DNA of 22,270 nucleotides. Origin: CAZSDP01 sp964605665 (GTDB taxonomy: Bacteria; Planctomycetota; UBA8108; UBA1146). The notes under the pieces are model-generated. The model saw only the letters and a list, made by a program, of their open reading frames with translations. It was not told the origin of the DNA and made no database searches. Positions 7,385 to 14,351 of the stretch are shown one piece after another. The stretch is from the NCBI GenBank assembly GCA_964605665.1, contig CAZSDP010000040.1:1-22270 (forward strand), read 5' to 3'. The translations under genes were made by a program, and so were the position numbers. Each line of letters opens with the position of its first letter. Position 1 is the first letter of the stretch.

Positions 7385-8386
7385 GTGTCCGACTCAGTCA
7401 GGACCCTCTTGGGCGCGATCACGATCGGGGCTAGACTGCAAAAAGAGGGCTGGATTTACCTAAAGCTGGTGCTTGGAGGAAGTGTCAAGACGATCTCGAC
7501 GAGCGGTAGCGGTGCCACCGATGGCGGTTTGGTGAACATCGCCGATCCGATTTACCAATTGACCAATCTTTTTCGATGGGGCCAAACCCAAATGAGCGAT
7601 TCAAAGTTTGCGGCTTGGATCCGACCCCTGATTCCCTCACTTCTGTCTCGAATGCTCAATGCCCCTGAAGAACGCTCGACCGAGACTCAGCAGGAACCGG
7701 GCGGTTCTTATCGGGGTCTCGGTTTTGCGACCGTATTGGTGATGTTGGCGACGGGGTGCTCTTCCCCAGATCTCAGCTCTTCCGCAGACGCTGAGCTTGA
7801 GTACACAGTCTCCTGCGAGAGCTGTACCGAAGCAATCGAGGTGAATGGTTGGTGTGACCGTTGCTCGATCGGTTATGTCGCTGCACTTCCGATCGAATCT
7901 GCGCTCTTTCATGAGGTGCTCGATGCCCATGGGCATGATACGACTGGTTGGACTCACCCATGTCTCGACTGCACCGAAGCGATGGAGACCGACAATTTCT
8001 GTCGCCACTGCAAGTTCGGATTTGTGGATGGGATGCTCTACTTCTCAGAACTGACGTGGAGCCTTGCTCGAGGAAAAGTTAGCGATCGCTCCAAGCTGTC
8101 GTGTGCGTCGATCAGGGATTGCTCAGAGGGGACACTTTGGTGTGAAGAGTGCCAAGAGGGCATCGTCGGAAACATCTTGCTCTCCGATCGAGACATCTTT
8201 GACCGGGCGGATAGGGAGTATCAAAGATTAGTCTTGGCTCTTGCCGAGCTCGACCGTTGCGAGTCGTGCTCAATTAGCATCTTTCAAGGGATCGCTTGTC
8301 AGCAGTGTGGCAACGGTGGAGAGAACTCTCCTCAGAATTTGCCCTTGGGTTGGGAATCGCGTCAACAAGGTCACGTGAACGACTGA
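7385..8386 (+). CDS. Putative lipoprotein with four zinc-ribbon-like Cys units
   Basis: I do not recognise a named family. The C-terminal two thirds holds four related Cys units: C144-x2-C147 with C157-x2-C160, C193-x2-C196 with C206-x2-C209, C240-x5-C246 with C253-x2-C256, and C292-x2-C295 with C305-x2-C308. The second pair is usually followed by G-[YF]-V or G-I-V (WCDRCSIGYV, FCRHCKFGFV, WCEECQEGIV). This suggests repeated small zinc or other metal knuckles. Just ahead, GFATVLVMLATGCSSP (about 113-128) looks like a lipoprotein signal peptide ending at C125. That would make the protein extracytoplasmic and would suit a start at in-frame ATG 7652 or 7592 better than the GTG at 7385. GAGG at 7372-7375 offers weak support for the GTG, and base use looks coding throughout. 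The start is unresolved. The gene converges with the glycosylase gene 44 bases away. Confidence 0.7.
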   Translation: MSDSVRTLLGAITIGARLQKEGWIYLKLVLGGSVKTISTSGSGATDGGLVNIADPIYQLTNLFRWGQTQMSDSKFAAWIRPLIPSLLSRMLNAPEERSTETQQEPGGSYRGLGFATVLVMLATGCSSPDLSSSADAELEYTVSCESCTEAIEVNGWCDRCSIGYVAALPIESALFHEVLDAHGHDTTGWTHPCLDCTEAMETDNFCRHCKFGFVDGMLYFSELTWSLARGKVSDRSKLSCASIRDCSEGTLWCEECQEGIVGNILLSDRDIFDRADREYQRLVLALAELDRCESCSISIFQGIACQQCGNGGENSPQNLPLGWESRQQGHVND

Positions 8387-8430
8387 GTCATTCTGGTTTG
8401 GACTGTCCAATTCGACTCCGAGATCGAGCA

Positions 8431-9048
8431 CTATTCATCGAGAGCGCGATAGCAATACCAGCTCGCAACACTCCGATACGGCATCCACTTCTTGCCCGCC
8501 CGCTTCAGTTGAGCGGGAGAGACTTCCCCTCCTCGTCCCCGAATTCGCGCGAAGCCCTTTCTTACCCCGAGATCCCCTAGAGGGAAGACATCAGGTCGAC
8601 CGAGTTGGAAGAGTAGCAACATTTCGACGGTCCACCTGCCGATTCCATGGATCTCGGTCAGTCGGTCAATAATCTCGTCGTCACCGAGGCGTTGTAATGC
8701 AGCAAATCCGGGTAGGGCTCCTTCGAGCTGATGCCGAGATAGATCTCGAATAGCCCGGCACTTCCCGCGAGAGACTCCTGCGCTTCGCCAATCTTCCTCA
8801 GAGAGCTCGAGGGCGAGCGCTGCGCCCGGTCTCTGTCGGGGGAAGAGAGAGCACGCTCGACGGTGAATCGTGGCCGCTGCTTTCCCTGAGAGCTGTTGAT
8901 AGATGATCGACCGCAGAAGGTACTCGAAGGTGCTGCGCGCGCGGCGAATCTGAAGAGGGTCGGGGTGACGGCGGGTGACATCTCGGAAGCGAGGATCGAC
9001 CTGAAGGAGATGTTTCACCCCACTGTTCCAGTCGTATGTCAGCCCCAT
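8431..9048 (-). CDS. HhH-GPD DNA glycosylase, AlkA-like (3-methyladenine type)
   Basis: This 205-residue base-excision-repair enzyme belongs to the HhH-GPD superfamily and would cleave the N-glycosyl bond of alkylated purines. Visible features are LRSIIYQQLSGKAA (about 45-58), the helix-hairpin-helix LTEIHGIGRWTVEMLLLF (130-147) and the GPD-type loop FPLGDLGVRKG (155-165), where D159 is the expected catalytic aspartate. The C-terminal phrase KKWMPYRSVASWYCYRALDE (186-205) is characteristic of AlkA-like members. The protein is shorter than E. coli AlkA, which carries an extra N-terminal domain; this is the compact form common in bacteria. The start is strongly supported: on the minus strand GGAGGTGATC (complement of 9051-9060) is a near-perfect match to the 16S anti-Shine-Dalgarno, just before ATG. 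A 6-bp hairpin lies in its short leader (9070-9085). Confidence 0.92.
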   Translation of the reverse strand: MGLTYDWNSGVKHLLQVDPRFRDVTRRHPDPLQIRRARSTFEYLLRSIIYQQLSGKAAATIHRRACSLFPRQRPGAALALELSEEDWRSAGVSRGKCRAIRDLSRHQLEGALPGFAALQRLGDDEIIDRLTEIHGIGRWTVEMLLLFQLGRPDVFPLGDLGVRKGFARIRGRGGEVSPAQLKRAGKKWMPYRSVASWYCYRALDE

Positions 9049-9085
9049 CGGATCACCTCCATCAGCAAGATCGCTCTTCAGCGAT

Positions 9086-9465
9086 GAGAACAGATTCTTG
9101 GACCTTCGTTTCCGATTGTTGAGTGATCAGTCCCTGTCCCCGGTGGGTCTCATTGAGGCGTCGGTCCGACTCCGCTCTATTCACTGCCGATGGCGGGGGG
9201 CTCCACAGGGTTTCAGAGAGCAAAAATTTTGTACTGAATTTTCCGGTAAACAAAAGGCCGTGTAAGAGGCTAGTTGTTATCCGAATGAACTATTTTTTCC
9301 TGATCAATCTATCGGGGGATCACCGACTCGGTATTTCGTGGCTGAATCCTCGCCAAGGCCAACGTTGCTTCCACGAAGAATAGAACTATTTCACAACTTT
9401 CTGCAGCTCAAGTGTTAAAAAAGTGTCCGATGTGGCAGAGCTGCCTAAGTTCCTAACGTGACTTT
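9086..9465 (+). other. Gene-free region, partly AT-rich
   Basis: No credible gene is seen on either strand. Base composition changes from the GC-rich pattern of the flanks to AT-rich from about 9225 onward (for example runs near 9227-9240, 9291-9300 and 9415-9422). This may mark a promoter or regulatory region for the downstream transcript, or DNA of separate origin. I see no insertion-sequence ends, target-site duplication, integrase fragment or tRNA here. Confidence 0.4.
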
Positions 9466-9493
9466 TATAATGAACGAACTCTTTGTATACAAA
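9466..9493 (+). promoter_or_regulatory. Candidate -10 element with adjacent operator-like palindrome
   Basis: TATAAT, a perfect consensus -10 hexamer, lies at 9466-9471 in AT-rich DNA. About ten bases downstream is the perfect 12-bp palindrome TTTGTATACAAA (9482-9493), placed where a repressor dimer could cover the transcription start. No recognisable -35 box lies 16-18 bases upstream (bases near 9443-9448 read gcctaa), so an activator or a non-housekeeping promoter would be needed. The hairpin-rich leader begins immediately after. The motifs are seen directly; promoter function is inference. Confidence 0.35.
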
Positions 9494-9998
9494 TCCTTCT
9501 TCGAGACTGAAGTGAGATGCAAAAATCTATCACTTGAAGAGGCAAGATATCGCTCTATGATCACCAATTAGTTAGTAGTAATGAAACGGCGAGAGGTACC
9601 GTATTACCTCTCTCTGTATTTTAGGATTTTATTGGTGCCATCTTTGGAAGGATGGCTCAGACACTCTTGCGTGAACCCAATACGAGACTGCAAATGTCTG
9701 CACAGGGGTGGGGAAACCTAGGCAGTTCAAATCAGCTTCGTATATCCCGGAGACTCTCCCGGTCTGCCTCCCCTGTAAGGATGGCAACGAGAGTGCATCT
9801 CGCAGGACTGAGGGATACGGGAGAGGTCGATACGTGGGTCAACATTCGCGACCGAGAGGAGAGAGGTGTGGAGGCGAATCTCACGTTGAGACAGAGTTTC
9901 ATCATAAAAGAGGAGCAAGCGAACATTGGGGGATCGATGGATCACCTATGTTCAAATGCAAGATTGTCTGATTGAAATAACATAGGCTTCTTTTTTTT
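9478..9998 (+). ncRNA. Candidate structured leader RNA or ncRNA, unclassified
   Basis: About 520 bases with a dense series of potential stems lie between the -10-like element and a T tract. The stems are: TCTTC (9498-9502) with GAAGA (9536-9540), enclosing AAGTGA (9510-9515) with TCACTT (9530-9535); GAGAGGTA (9591-9598) with TACCTCTC (9605-9612); ATTGG (9631-9635) with CCAAT (9677-9681), enclosing GCCATC (9637-9642) with GATGGC (9651-9656); CTGC (9698-9701) with GCAG (9722-9725); CTCTCCCG (9754-9761) with CGGGAGAG (9818-9825), enclosing CCTG with CAGG (9772-9806) and CGAGA with TCTCG (9788-9802); TCTCA (9879-9883) with TGAGA (9887-9891); and GAACAT (9921-9926) with ATGTTC (9948-9953). I recognise no known riboswitch or housekeeping RNA. 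It ends in a terminator-like stem 22 bases before the next gene, so either an attenuated leader or a free ncRNA fits. Confidence 0.45.
9945..9998 (+). terminator. Candidate attenuator terminator with competing anti-terminator
   Basis: CCTATGTT (9945-9952) is perfectly complementary to AACATAGG (9979-9986), and CTTC plus eight T (9991-9998) follow, as in an intrinsic terminator. The 5' arm overlaps ATGTTC (9948-9953), which can instead pair with GAACAT (9921-9926); that alternative stem continues inward with GG/CC and GATC/GATC pairs. The two structures cannot form together, which is the classic arrangement of a terminator and anti-terminator. The terminator stem is only 8 bp, AT-rich and has a 26-nt loop, so it would be weak or conditional. 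Confidence 0.45.
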
Positions 9999-10019
9999 AA
10001 GATACGGGAGCAGATACAA

Positions 10020-11330
10020 ATGAATCGTATTGCCTTATTTACAACTATCTGCCTGGTTTTCGGCATGGCAGGTGTCGCAAATGCGCAGTTTGGTGATCTC
10101 GGGGACATCGAGGGTGCCGATTTCGCCACGATGCTTGATGGGACCATCCTGACGCGCAAGCAGCCGATCGAGCCTTTCGCAACGGAAGGTCCGATGTGGG
10201 ATGTCGATGTCGCCGCGCAGACGATTACCGTGGTGGGGAAGACATTGACCTTCCCGCTCACCCTTCATGGGGCAACCTATGCCATTACGGGCGAAGAGCT
10301 TTTCATCAACGGTTCCTCGGTTTTGAGCAATGACGGAGAAGCGCACATCGGAATTAGCGCGCAAAACTTTGACCGCCTGCTCGACGTGAACGCCGTTTCC
10401 AGAGACAGCGCCCCTCATCACCCATTTAATACACAAACCGGACCACCTCGTTCGGTTTTCAGCACGATGGAAAGCAAACTTCGTGATGGAACGTCGCACG
10501 CCGAGATCGAGCAGAACTACTTCGACTATCTCCAGTCCTGCTACGCGGTGCATGCCGCCCTTCTTCCAGCCGACTTCCTGGCGAAGGCAGGGGTGCGTGG
10601 AACGAAGAAAAATCCAGAGTTGGTTTACCCACCGACGACCGGCGGAACTCTCAAGTCCGCAGGCCACGTCTATCTGGATTCAATGGGCAATGAGCACTTC
10701 GTGACCGACATCGAAGCGGTTATCGAGCTTTCGGAAAACGTGACCTTGGGTCCCATCCGTTCGATGGATCCGGGAGATCCGACTACCGGGCGTCCCGCTT
10801 CCTTCTTGGTTGAGGACCTGCTCGTTATTTTCAATCAGGATCCACGATTTGGGGCAGACGTCCTAGGACTGGGCGAAACCGTCATTCCTAACGACCTCTT
10901 CTTCGTACCGAGCATGCTTGGCGTGCAGATTGACATCATCGGCCACACCGTTGGTGAGCACGTTCTCTTTGCCCAGGAGCTCCTGACCGAGCTCGTCGAC
11001 CCCACGGCTCCGATTGTCATTGCTGCTGAGCGCTGGCGCTTCCGCGACGACTCGAACGAAGTTCGAATCCGAGGCGTGGTCGATCGACCCCAGGGACTGA
11101 CCGTGACCGTGACCATGGACGACGGCAATCCTCTGACGCAGAGCGTCTTCCCGATTCCGCTGGTTGTTGACCCGGTGACCCCTGGTGCAAACTTCAGCTT
11201 CCGAAGCCGTGGAGACGTGAGCGTTGCTGCTATCTCAGAAGTGACGATCACTGGACGTCTCGATGGTGCCGACGCGACTGCAGCACCGGCATTCGAAGAG
11301 ACCTTCCTCCGCTCTGAGGTGGAAGAGTAA
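10020..11330 (+). CDS. Secreted protein of unknown function
   Basis: The 436-residue product has a clear Sec signal peptide: NRI at the start, hydrophobic core LFTTICLVFGMAGV, and cleavage expected after ANA (residue 22), giving a mature protein that starts QFGDLGD. The mature part looks mostly beta-rich and acidic. A short helical stretch lies around residues 158-190 (MESKLRDGTSHAEIEQNYFDY). Near the C-terminus, about 340-430, there is a beta-sandwich-like segment (WRFRDDSNEVRIRGVVDR, then VTVTMDDG). I recognise no catalytic motif, lipobox, PEP-CTERM or sorting tail. GGGAG (10006-10010) precedes the ATG at suitable spacing. The gene is monocistronic: a structured leader with a possible attenuator lies upstream and a strong terminator downstream. 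That isolation suggests dedicated control of expression. The function is unknown. Confidence 0.82.
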   Translation: MNRIALFTTICLVFGMAGVANAQFGDLGDIEGADFATMLDGTILTRKQPIEPFATEGPMWDVDVAAQTITVVGKTLTFPLTLHGATYAITGEELFINGSSVLSNDGEAHIGISAQNFDRLLDVNAVSRDSAPHHPFNTQTGPPRSVFSTMESKLRDGTSHAEIEQNYFDYLQSCYAVHAALLPADFLAKAGVRGTKKNPELVYPPTTGGTLKSAGHVYLDSMGNEHFVTDIEAVIELSENVTLGPIRSMDPGDPTTGRPASFLVEDLLVIFNQDPRFGADVLGLGETVIPNDLFFVPSMLGVQIDIIGHTVGEHVLFAQELLTELVDPTAPIVIAAERWRFRDDSNEVRIRGVVDRPQGLTVTVTMDDGNPLTQSVFPIPLVVDPVTPGANFSFRSRGDVSVAAISEVTITGRLDGADATAAPAFEETFLRSEVEE

Positions 11331-11390
11331 AAAGCACGTCAGTTGAGTGGCTTCACTCAGTTGATCGTCATCTCTGAATGCGCTTTCCAA

Positions 11391-11429
11391 GGTGGGCTCC
11401 CTTTTGAAAAAGGGAGCCCACCTTTTTTT
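11391..11429 (+). terminator. Strong intrinsic terminator
   Basis: GGTGGGCTCCC (11391-11401) pairs perfectly with GGGAGCCCACC (11412-11422), and the stem can extend inward through TTTT/AAAA. Seven T (11423-11429) follow. It lies 60 bases after the stop of the secreted-protein gene and should end that transcript. Confidence 0.93.
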
Positions 11430-11798
11430 CGTTGAGCTTCTGCGTCTTTGGTCTTTGATTCGCAGTCGATCACCCAGCTCAGCCAAGCCCCCACTTCCCT
11501 CATTCGAGTGGTCGATCTTTCAGGGGCGAGTACGTAGTCGCCATGACTTTTCGTTGACGACCGCTCCACGAAGCCTCACACCGGTCTCTTCAATCGAGAG
11601 CCACCGGCGGAATCTCGAGCCTTTCGATAGCGACTCAATTGCAGCAGCGTGCAGGAGTCGTTGAGAAGCTGACCTCGAGTTTGCTGGCCGATCGGCTGGT
11701 TCCCGTGACCGAGATGACGCACACTCCCCACCTTGAGACTCTCGAGCGGGGAGAGTCCGCCGAATTTCAAGTAGACGGAATCTGTTCGGAGAATGCTG
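11430..11798 (+). other. Gene-free leader region with hairpins upstream of the PrsW-like gene
   Basis: No convincing gene is present. GGCGA/TCGCC (about 11525-11542) is a small hairpin. A stronger one is CTCCCC (11724-11729) with GGGGAG (11748-11753), enclosing CTTGAG (11732-11737) with CTCGAG (11741-11746, one G-U). It lies about 45 bases upstream of the start codon and has no T tract, so it would be part of the 5' leader rather than a terminator. No clear -35/-10 pair is recognised. Confidence 0.3.
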
Positions 11799-13448
11799 AT
11801 GCTCGATCGAGCACTGCAGTACTTACGAGGGGTGCGCCTGACTCGCCGAAGCTTGGTGAAGATGGCCCTGACAATATTCAGTGGCTTCATCGTGCTCTCT
11901 CTGGTGGTTCCACTCTTCTCAAGTCCCTCTCTCGATGAAGAAGATCTGCTTCTCACTTACCTCTTTCAAGGTTTCGCAGTGGGTGAAGGGGTCTTGGTCG
12001 AGCACTTGCGAGAGCATCCGGACGACGCGGATCGCTGGATTCTGCTCGCGAAATTCAGGGGTCGTCTGGATGGCTTGATCGCTCGGGCCCAGGTGGGCAT
12101 ACCGCAGCAATTCACGACGGACGGAGTTCCCGTTCCGCAACTCGATCGGCAGGCGGAGCGGTTTCAACCCTACCTTGGCGAGGCTGAATTCCAGCAGTTT
12201 CTCGCCGAGTGTACCGTGGTTCCAATCGAGATTTTGCAGGCGTGGCACCGTGCAGATAAACCGATGCTCGCTCTTTCACGTCTGGCACCTCTTGGCGATT
12301 CCACCGCAGCGCTTCTCACCGCAGCTGAGATTCAGTTCGACTACAACATGGACTCAGAAGCTCTGGCGAACTTCGATCGAGTTCTCGAACGAGAACCGGA
12401 CCATCGCGAGGCGTTGCGCGGTCGGTTGCGGGTTCTTCTCCGCATTGGGCGTCTCGACGAATTGGCTTCAGAGCTCTCCCGCCCTGAAGTACGCGCTGTG
12501 GCAGACCCTCGCTTAGTATTTGAGTACCACCGAAGACAGGGTGAATACTTGCGGGCTCTCCCTCCCCTTTGGAGGAGTGAGTACTCTAACTGGACGAAAG
12601 GGATCTGGATTTCTTGCCTGCTGATCGGGTTCGGCTGGGCGGTCTTATGTGTCCATATGGGCTTTGGATGGCAGTGGCGCAGGACGATTCAGGCCTTGAT
12701 CCCGGTTGCGATGTTGCTCGGTTGGCTGAGCGCCGACGTTACCCTTGGCGCAGTGATCGTGGTCGACGACTGGCTGGGAGCTGACGGCGGGGGCAGTCTT
12801 GCGTGGTCGGTGCTCGATGCCCTGTTAATCGGTGTCCGTGAAGAGCTGATCAAGTTGATTTTCTTTCTCCCTCTGTTGCCCTATCTCCTGAGAGCTGGAT
12901 CAGAGGTGCAGGCTCTGGTGTTCGCCTCCCTGGTGGGCCTTGGCTTTGCGATGAACGAGAATGCGAATTACTACCTCTCGAGTGCAGGGGGGGACATTCT
13001 CGGGCGTTACCTGACCGCTAATTTCGCGCATATGGCCCTCACCGGGACGATCGGAGTGTACCTCTTTAGGGCATTACGACGTGGAGGGGACGCTTGGCGC
13101 GAATTTAACGAGACACTCTTCAAGATGATTCTGCTCCACGCGGCTTATGACTTCTTCATCATCGCACCACAAGCACAGGGTCTCGAAATTCTCTCGATGG
13201 TTTTGTTCATCATTCTGTCGCAGCAATATCTCCGTCTGTTCTTCCGGATACGCCCTCGTCGGATTCACCGAGTTTCGGTGACCCGAGTTTTCGTCGCGAC
13301 TCTCGCGATCGCTACTGGGGTACACTACTTCTATCTCGCGGGTCGTTTGGGTGCTGGTGAAGCGCTCTGGCAAACATTTGGTGGCTTTTTGGGAAGCGCG
13401 ATTCTTCTCTTCATGTACTTTCAAGAATTCGACGAGCATGTGGCCTAG
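11799..13448 (+). CDS. PrsW-family intramembrane protease-like protein with TPR region
   Basis: The protein (549 residues from this start) combines two parts. An N-terminal membrane segment (about 26-42) leads into a soluble helical region of roughly 200 residues that includes a TPR-like repeat (ALANFDRVLEREPDHREALRG, about 188-208). The C-terminal half (about 268-549) is polytopic and has the PrsW signature: VREELIK with E348/E349, GLGFAMNENANYY with E387, FAHMALTGTIGVY with H411, and LHAAYDFF with H447 and D451. PrsW proteases in Bacillus start regulated intramembrane proteolysis of an anti-sigma factor. The substrate here is unknown, and no anti-sigma gene lies nearby. ATG 11799 is preferred over the adjacent ATG 11793 because GGAGA (11788-11792) is correctly spaced for it. 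The gene is 27 bases from the rhomboid-like gene, so the two are likely co-transcribed. Confidence 0.87.
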   Translation: MLDRALQYLRGVRLTRRSLVKMALTIFSGFIVLSLVVPLFSSPSLDEEDLLLTYLFQGFAVGEGVLVEHLREHPDDADRWILLAKFRGRLDGLIARAQVGIPQQFTTDGVPVPQLDRQAERFQPYLGEAEFQQFLAECTVVPIEILQAWHRADKPMLALSRLAPLGDSTAALLTAAEIQFDYNMDSEALANFDRVLEREPDHREALRGRLRVLLRIGRLDELASELSRPEVRAVADPRLVFEYHRRQGEYLRALPPLWRSEYSNWTKGIWISCLLIGFGWAVLCVHMGFGWQWRRTIQALIPVAMLLGWLSADVTLGAVIVVDDWLGADGGGSLAWSVLDALLIGVREELIKLIFFLPLLPYLLRAGSEVQALVFASLVGLGFAMNENANYYLSSAGGDILGRYLTANFAHMALTGTIGVYLFRALRRGGDAWREFNETLFKMILLHAAYDFFIIAPQAQGLEILSMVLFIILSQQYLRLFFRIRPRRIHRVSVTRVFVATLAIATGVHYFYLAGRLGAGEALWQTFGGFLGSAILLFMYFQEFDEHVA

Positions 13449-13475
13449 TCGTGCGCTCAGAAGGAGGGCCTTCGC

Positions 13476-14270
13476 TTGGAAAAACTGATTCAAAAGCTAG
13501 AGCGTCGGTTCGGACGTTACGCAATTCCCAATATTGCGGCTTGGATCATCATGCCCAAGGCCGCTCTTTTTCTGATGGCATTTGTTTACCCCGAACGTTT
13601 TGAGCCGATGCTCCAGCGATTTGCGTTGGTGCCTTCAAAGGTTCTCGAAGGCGAGGTTTGGAGACTGGTGACTTTCGTCGCGACTCCTCCGACCACTTCG
13701 ATCCTCTTTTTCTTTTTCTACGTGATGTTGGTTTTTCTCTTCTGCAATGGTCTCCAGGCGCAGTGGGGGGCCTTTCGACTCAACCTCTACGTCTTGCTCG
13801 GCTGGTTCACTTCAGCAGTGGCGAGTTTTATCGCGAACGCCATCGCTCCCGGGTATGAGCTTTTCGGCGGCTTCCTCGAGTTCGAGACGACCCTTCTTCT
13901 CGGATTCGCGACCCTCTACCCAAACTTCACTCTCAACTTGTTTTTGATCTTGCCGGTCAAGGTAAAGTGGTTTGGTTGGCTTATCGTCGGTGGTGCGTTC
14001 TATCGCTTTGTCCAGGTCGGCCCCTGGGACAGCGTCGAGGCTTGGGCCGCACGATTGATGATCGTGGCGGTCTTTGCCAACTACTTGCTTTTCTTCGGGT
14101 CCAGTTTGGTTCGATCGACTCACCAAAAGCACGTTTCTTCCAGCCGTCGGCGTGATTTCGAAGAAGCGATGCGTCGGGGGCATGAAGAACGAGATCGATT
14201 GCTGGCAGAGGACCAGGAGCAGAAGTCGAGCACCGATCGAACGCGAGAACACGAAGAGAGTGAGCACTGA
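13476..14270 (+). CDS. Rhomboid-fold membrane protein, apparently catalytically dead
   Basis: This 264-residue polytopic membrane protein has the layout of the rhomboid/derlin superfamily: a first membrane helix, then GEVWRLVTF (59-67, the W-R motif of loop 1), then five or so hydrophobic helices to about residue 208, and a highly charged cytoplasmic tail. The serine motif G-x-S-G is absent: the equivalent region reads GGFLEFETTLLLGFATLYP (131-149). No histidine is present in the last membrane helix (AARLMIVAVFANYLLFF). It is therefore more like an inactive rhomboid or derlin-type client-binding protein than a protease. The start is TTG, supported by AAGGAGGG (13461-13468) seven bases upstream; the next in-frame ATG would remove part of the first helix. 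It follows the PrsW-like gene closely, which suggests a joint role in membrane protein handling. Confidence 0.78.
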   Translation: MEKLIQKLERRFGRYAIPNIAAWIIMPKAALFLMAFVYPERFEPMLQRFALVPSKVLEGEVWRLVTFVATPPTTSILFFFFYVMLVFLFCNGLQAQWGAFRLNLYVLLGWFTSAVASFIANAIAPGYELFGGFLEFETTLLLGFATLYPNFTLNLFLILPVKVKWFGWLIVGGAFYRFVQVGPWDSVEAWAARLMIVAVFANYLLFFGSSLVRSTHQKHVSSSRRRDFEEAMRRGHEERDRLLAEDQEQKSSTDRTREHEESEH

Positions 14271-14351
14271 CGATCAGTCTTTGGTGACTTCTCCACGTCG
14301 ATTTCCCCTCCTGCCAGCGATTCGATCTCCGCATTCGGAAGGAGGCTCTTC

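Noticed and set aside
9274..9284. DnaA-box-like TTATCCGAA in AT-rich DNA, possible replication origin
   Set aside because: It is a single imperfect box, and no dnaA, dnaN, gidA or rpmH genes lie nearby.
9123..9383. 86-residue open frame at the start of the AT-rich stretch
   Set aside because: It crosses a sharp base-composition change and has no recognisable motif and no ribosome binding site.
9225..9650. AT-rich segment as a mobile-element insertion
   Set aside because: No terminal inverted repeats, target duplication or transposase remnant is visible; a regulatory region explains it as well.
9698..9725. Resemblance to a cyclic-di-GMP-I riboswitch (GCACAGG...AAACC)
   Set aside because: Only this short phrase matches. 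The second conserved helix and the GCAAAGCC-type segment are missing.
9652..9975. 107-residue open frame inside the large non-coding region
   Set aside because: No spaced ribosome binding site (the GGAAGG touches the ATG). The predicted protein is low in structure-like pattern and rich in Arg/Ser, and the DNA is better explained by nested RNA stems. A conserved homologue would change this.
11392..11664. 90-residue open frame after the secreted-protein gene
   Set aside because: It begins inside a strong terminator hairpin and encodes no recognisable feature.
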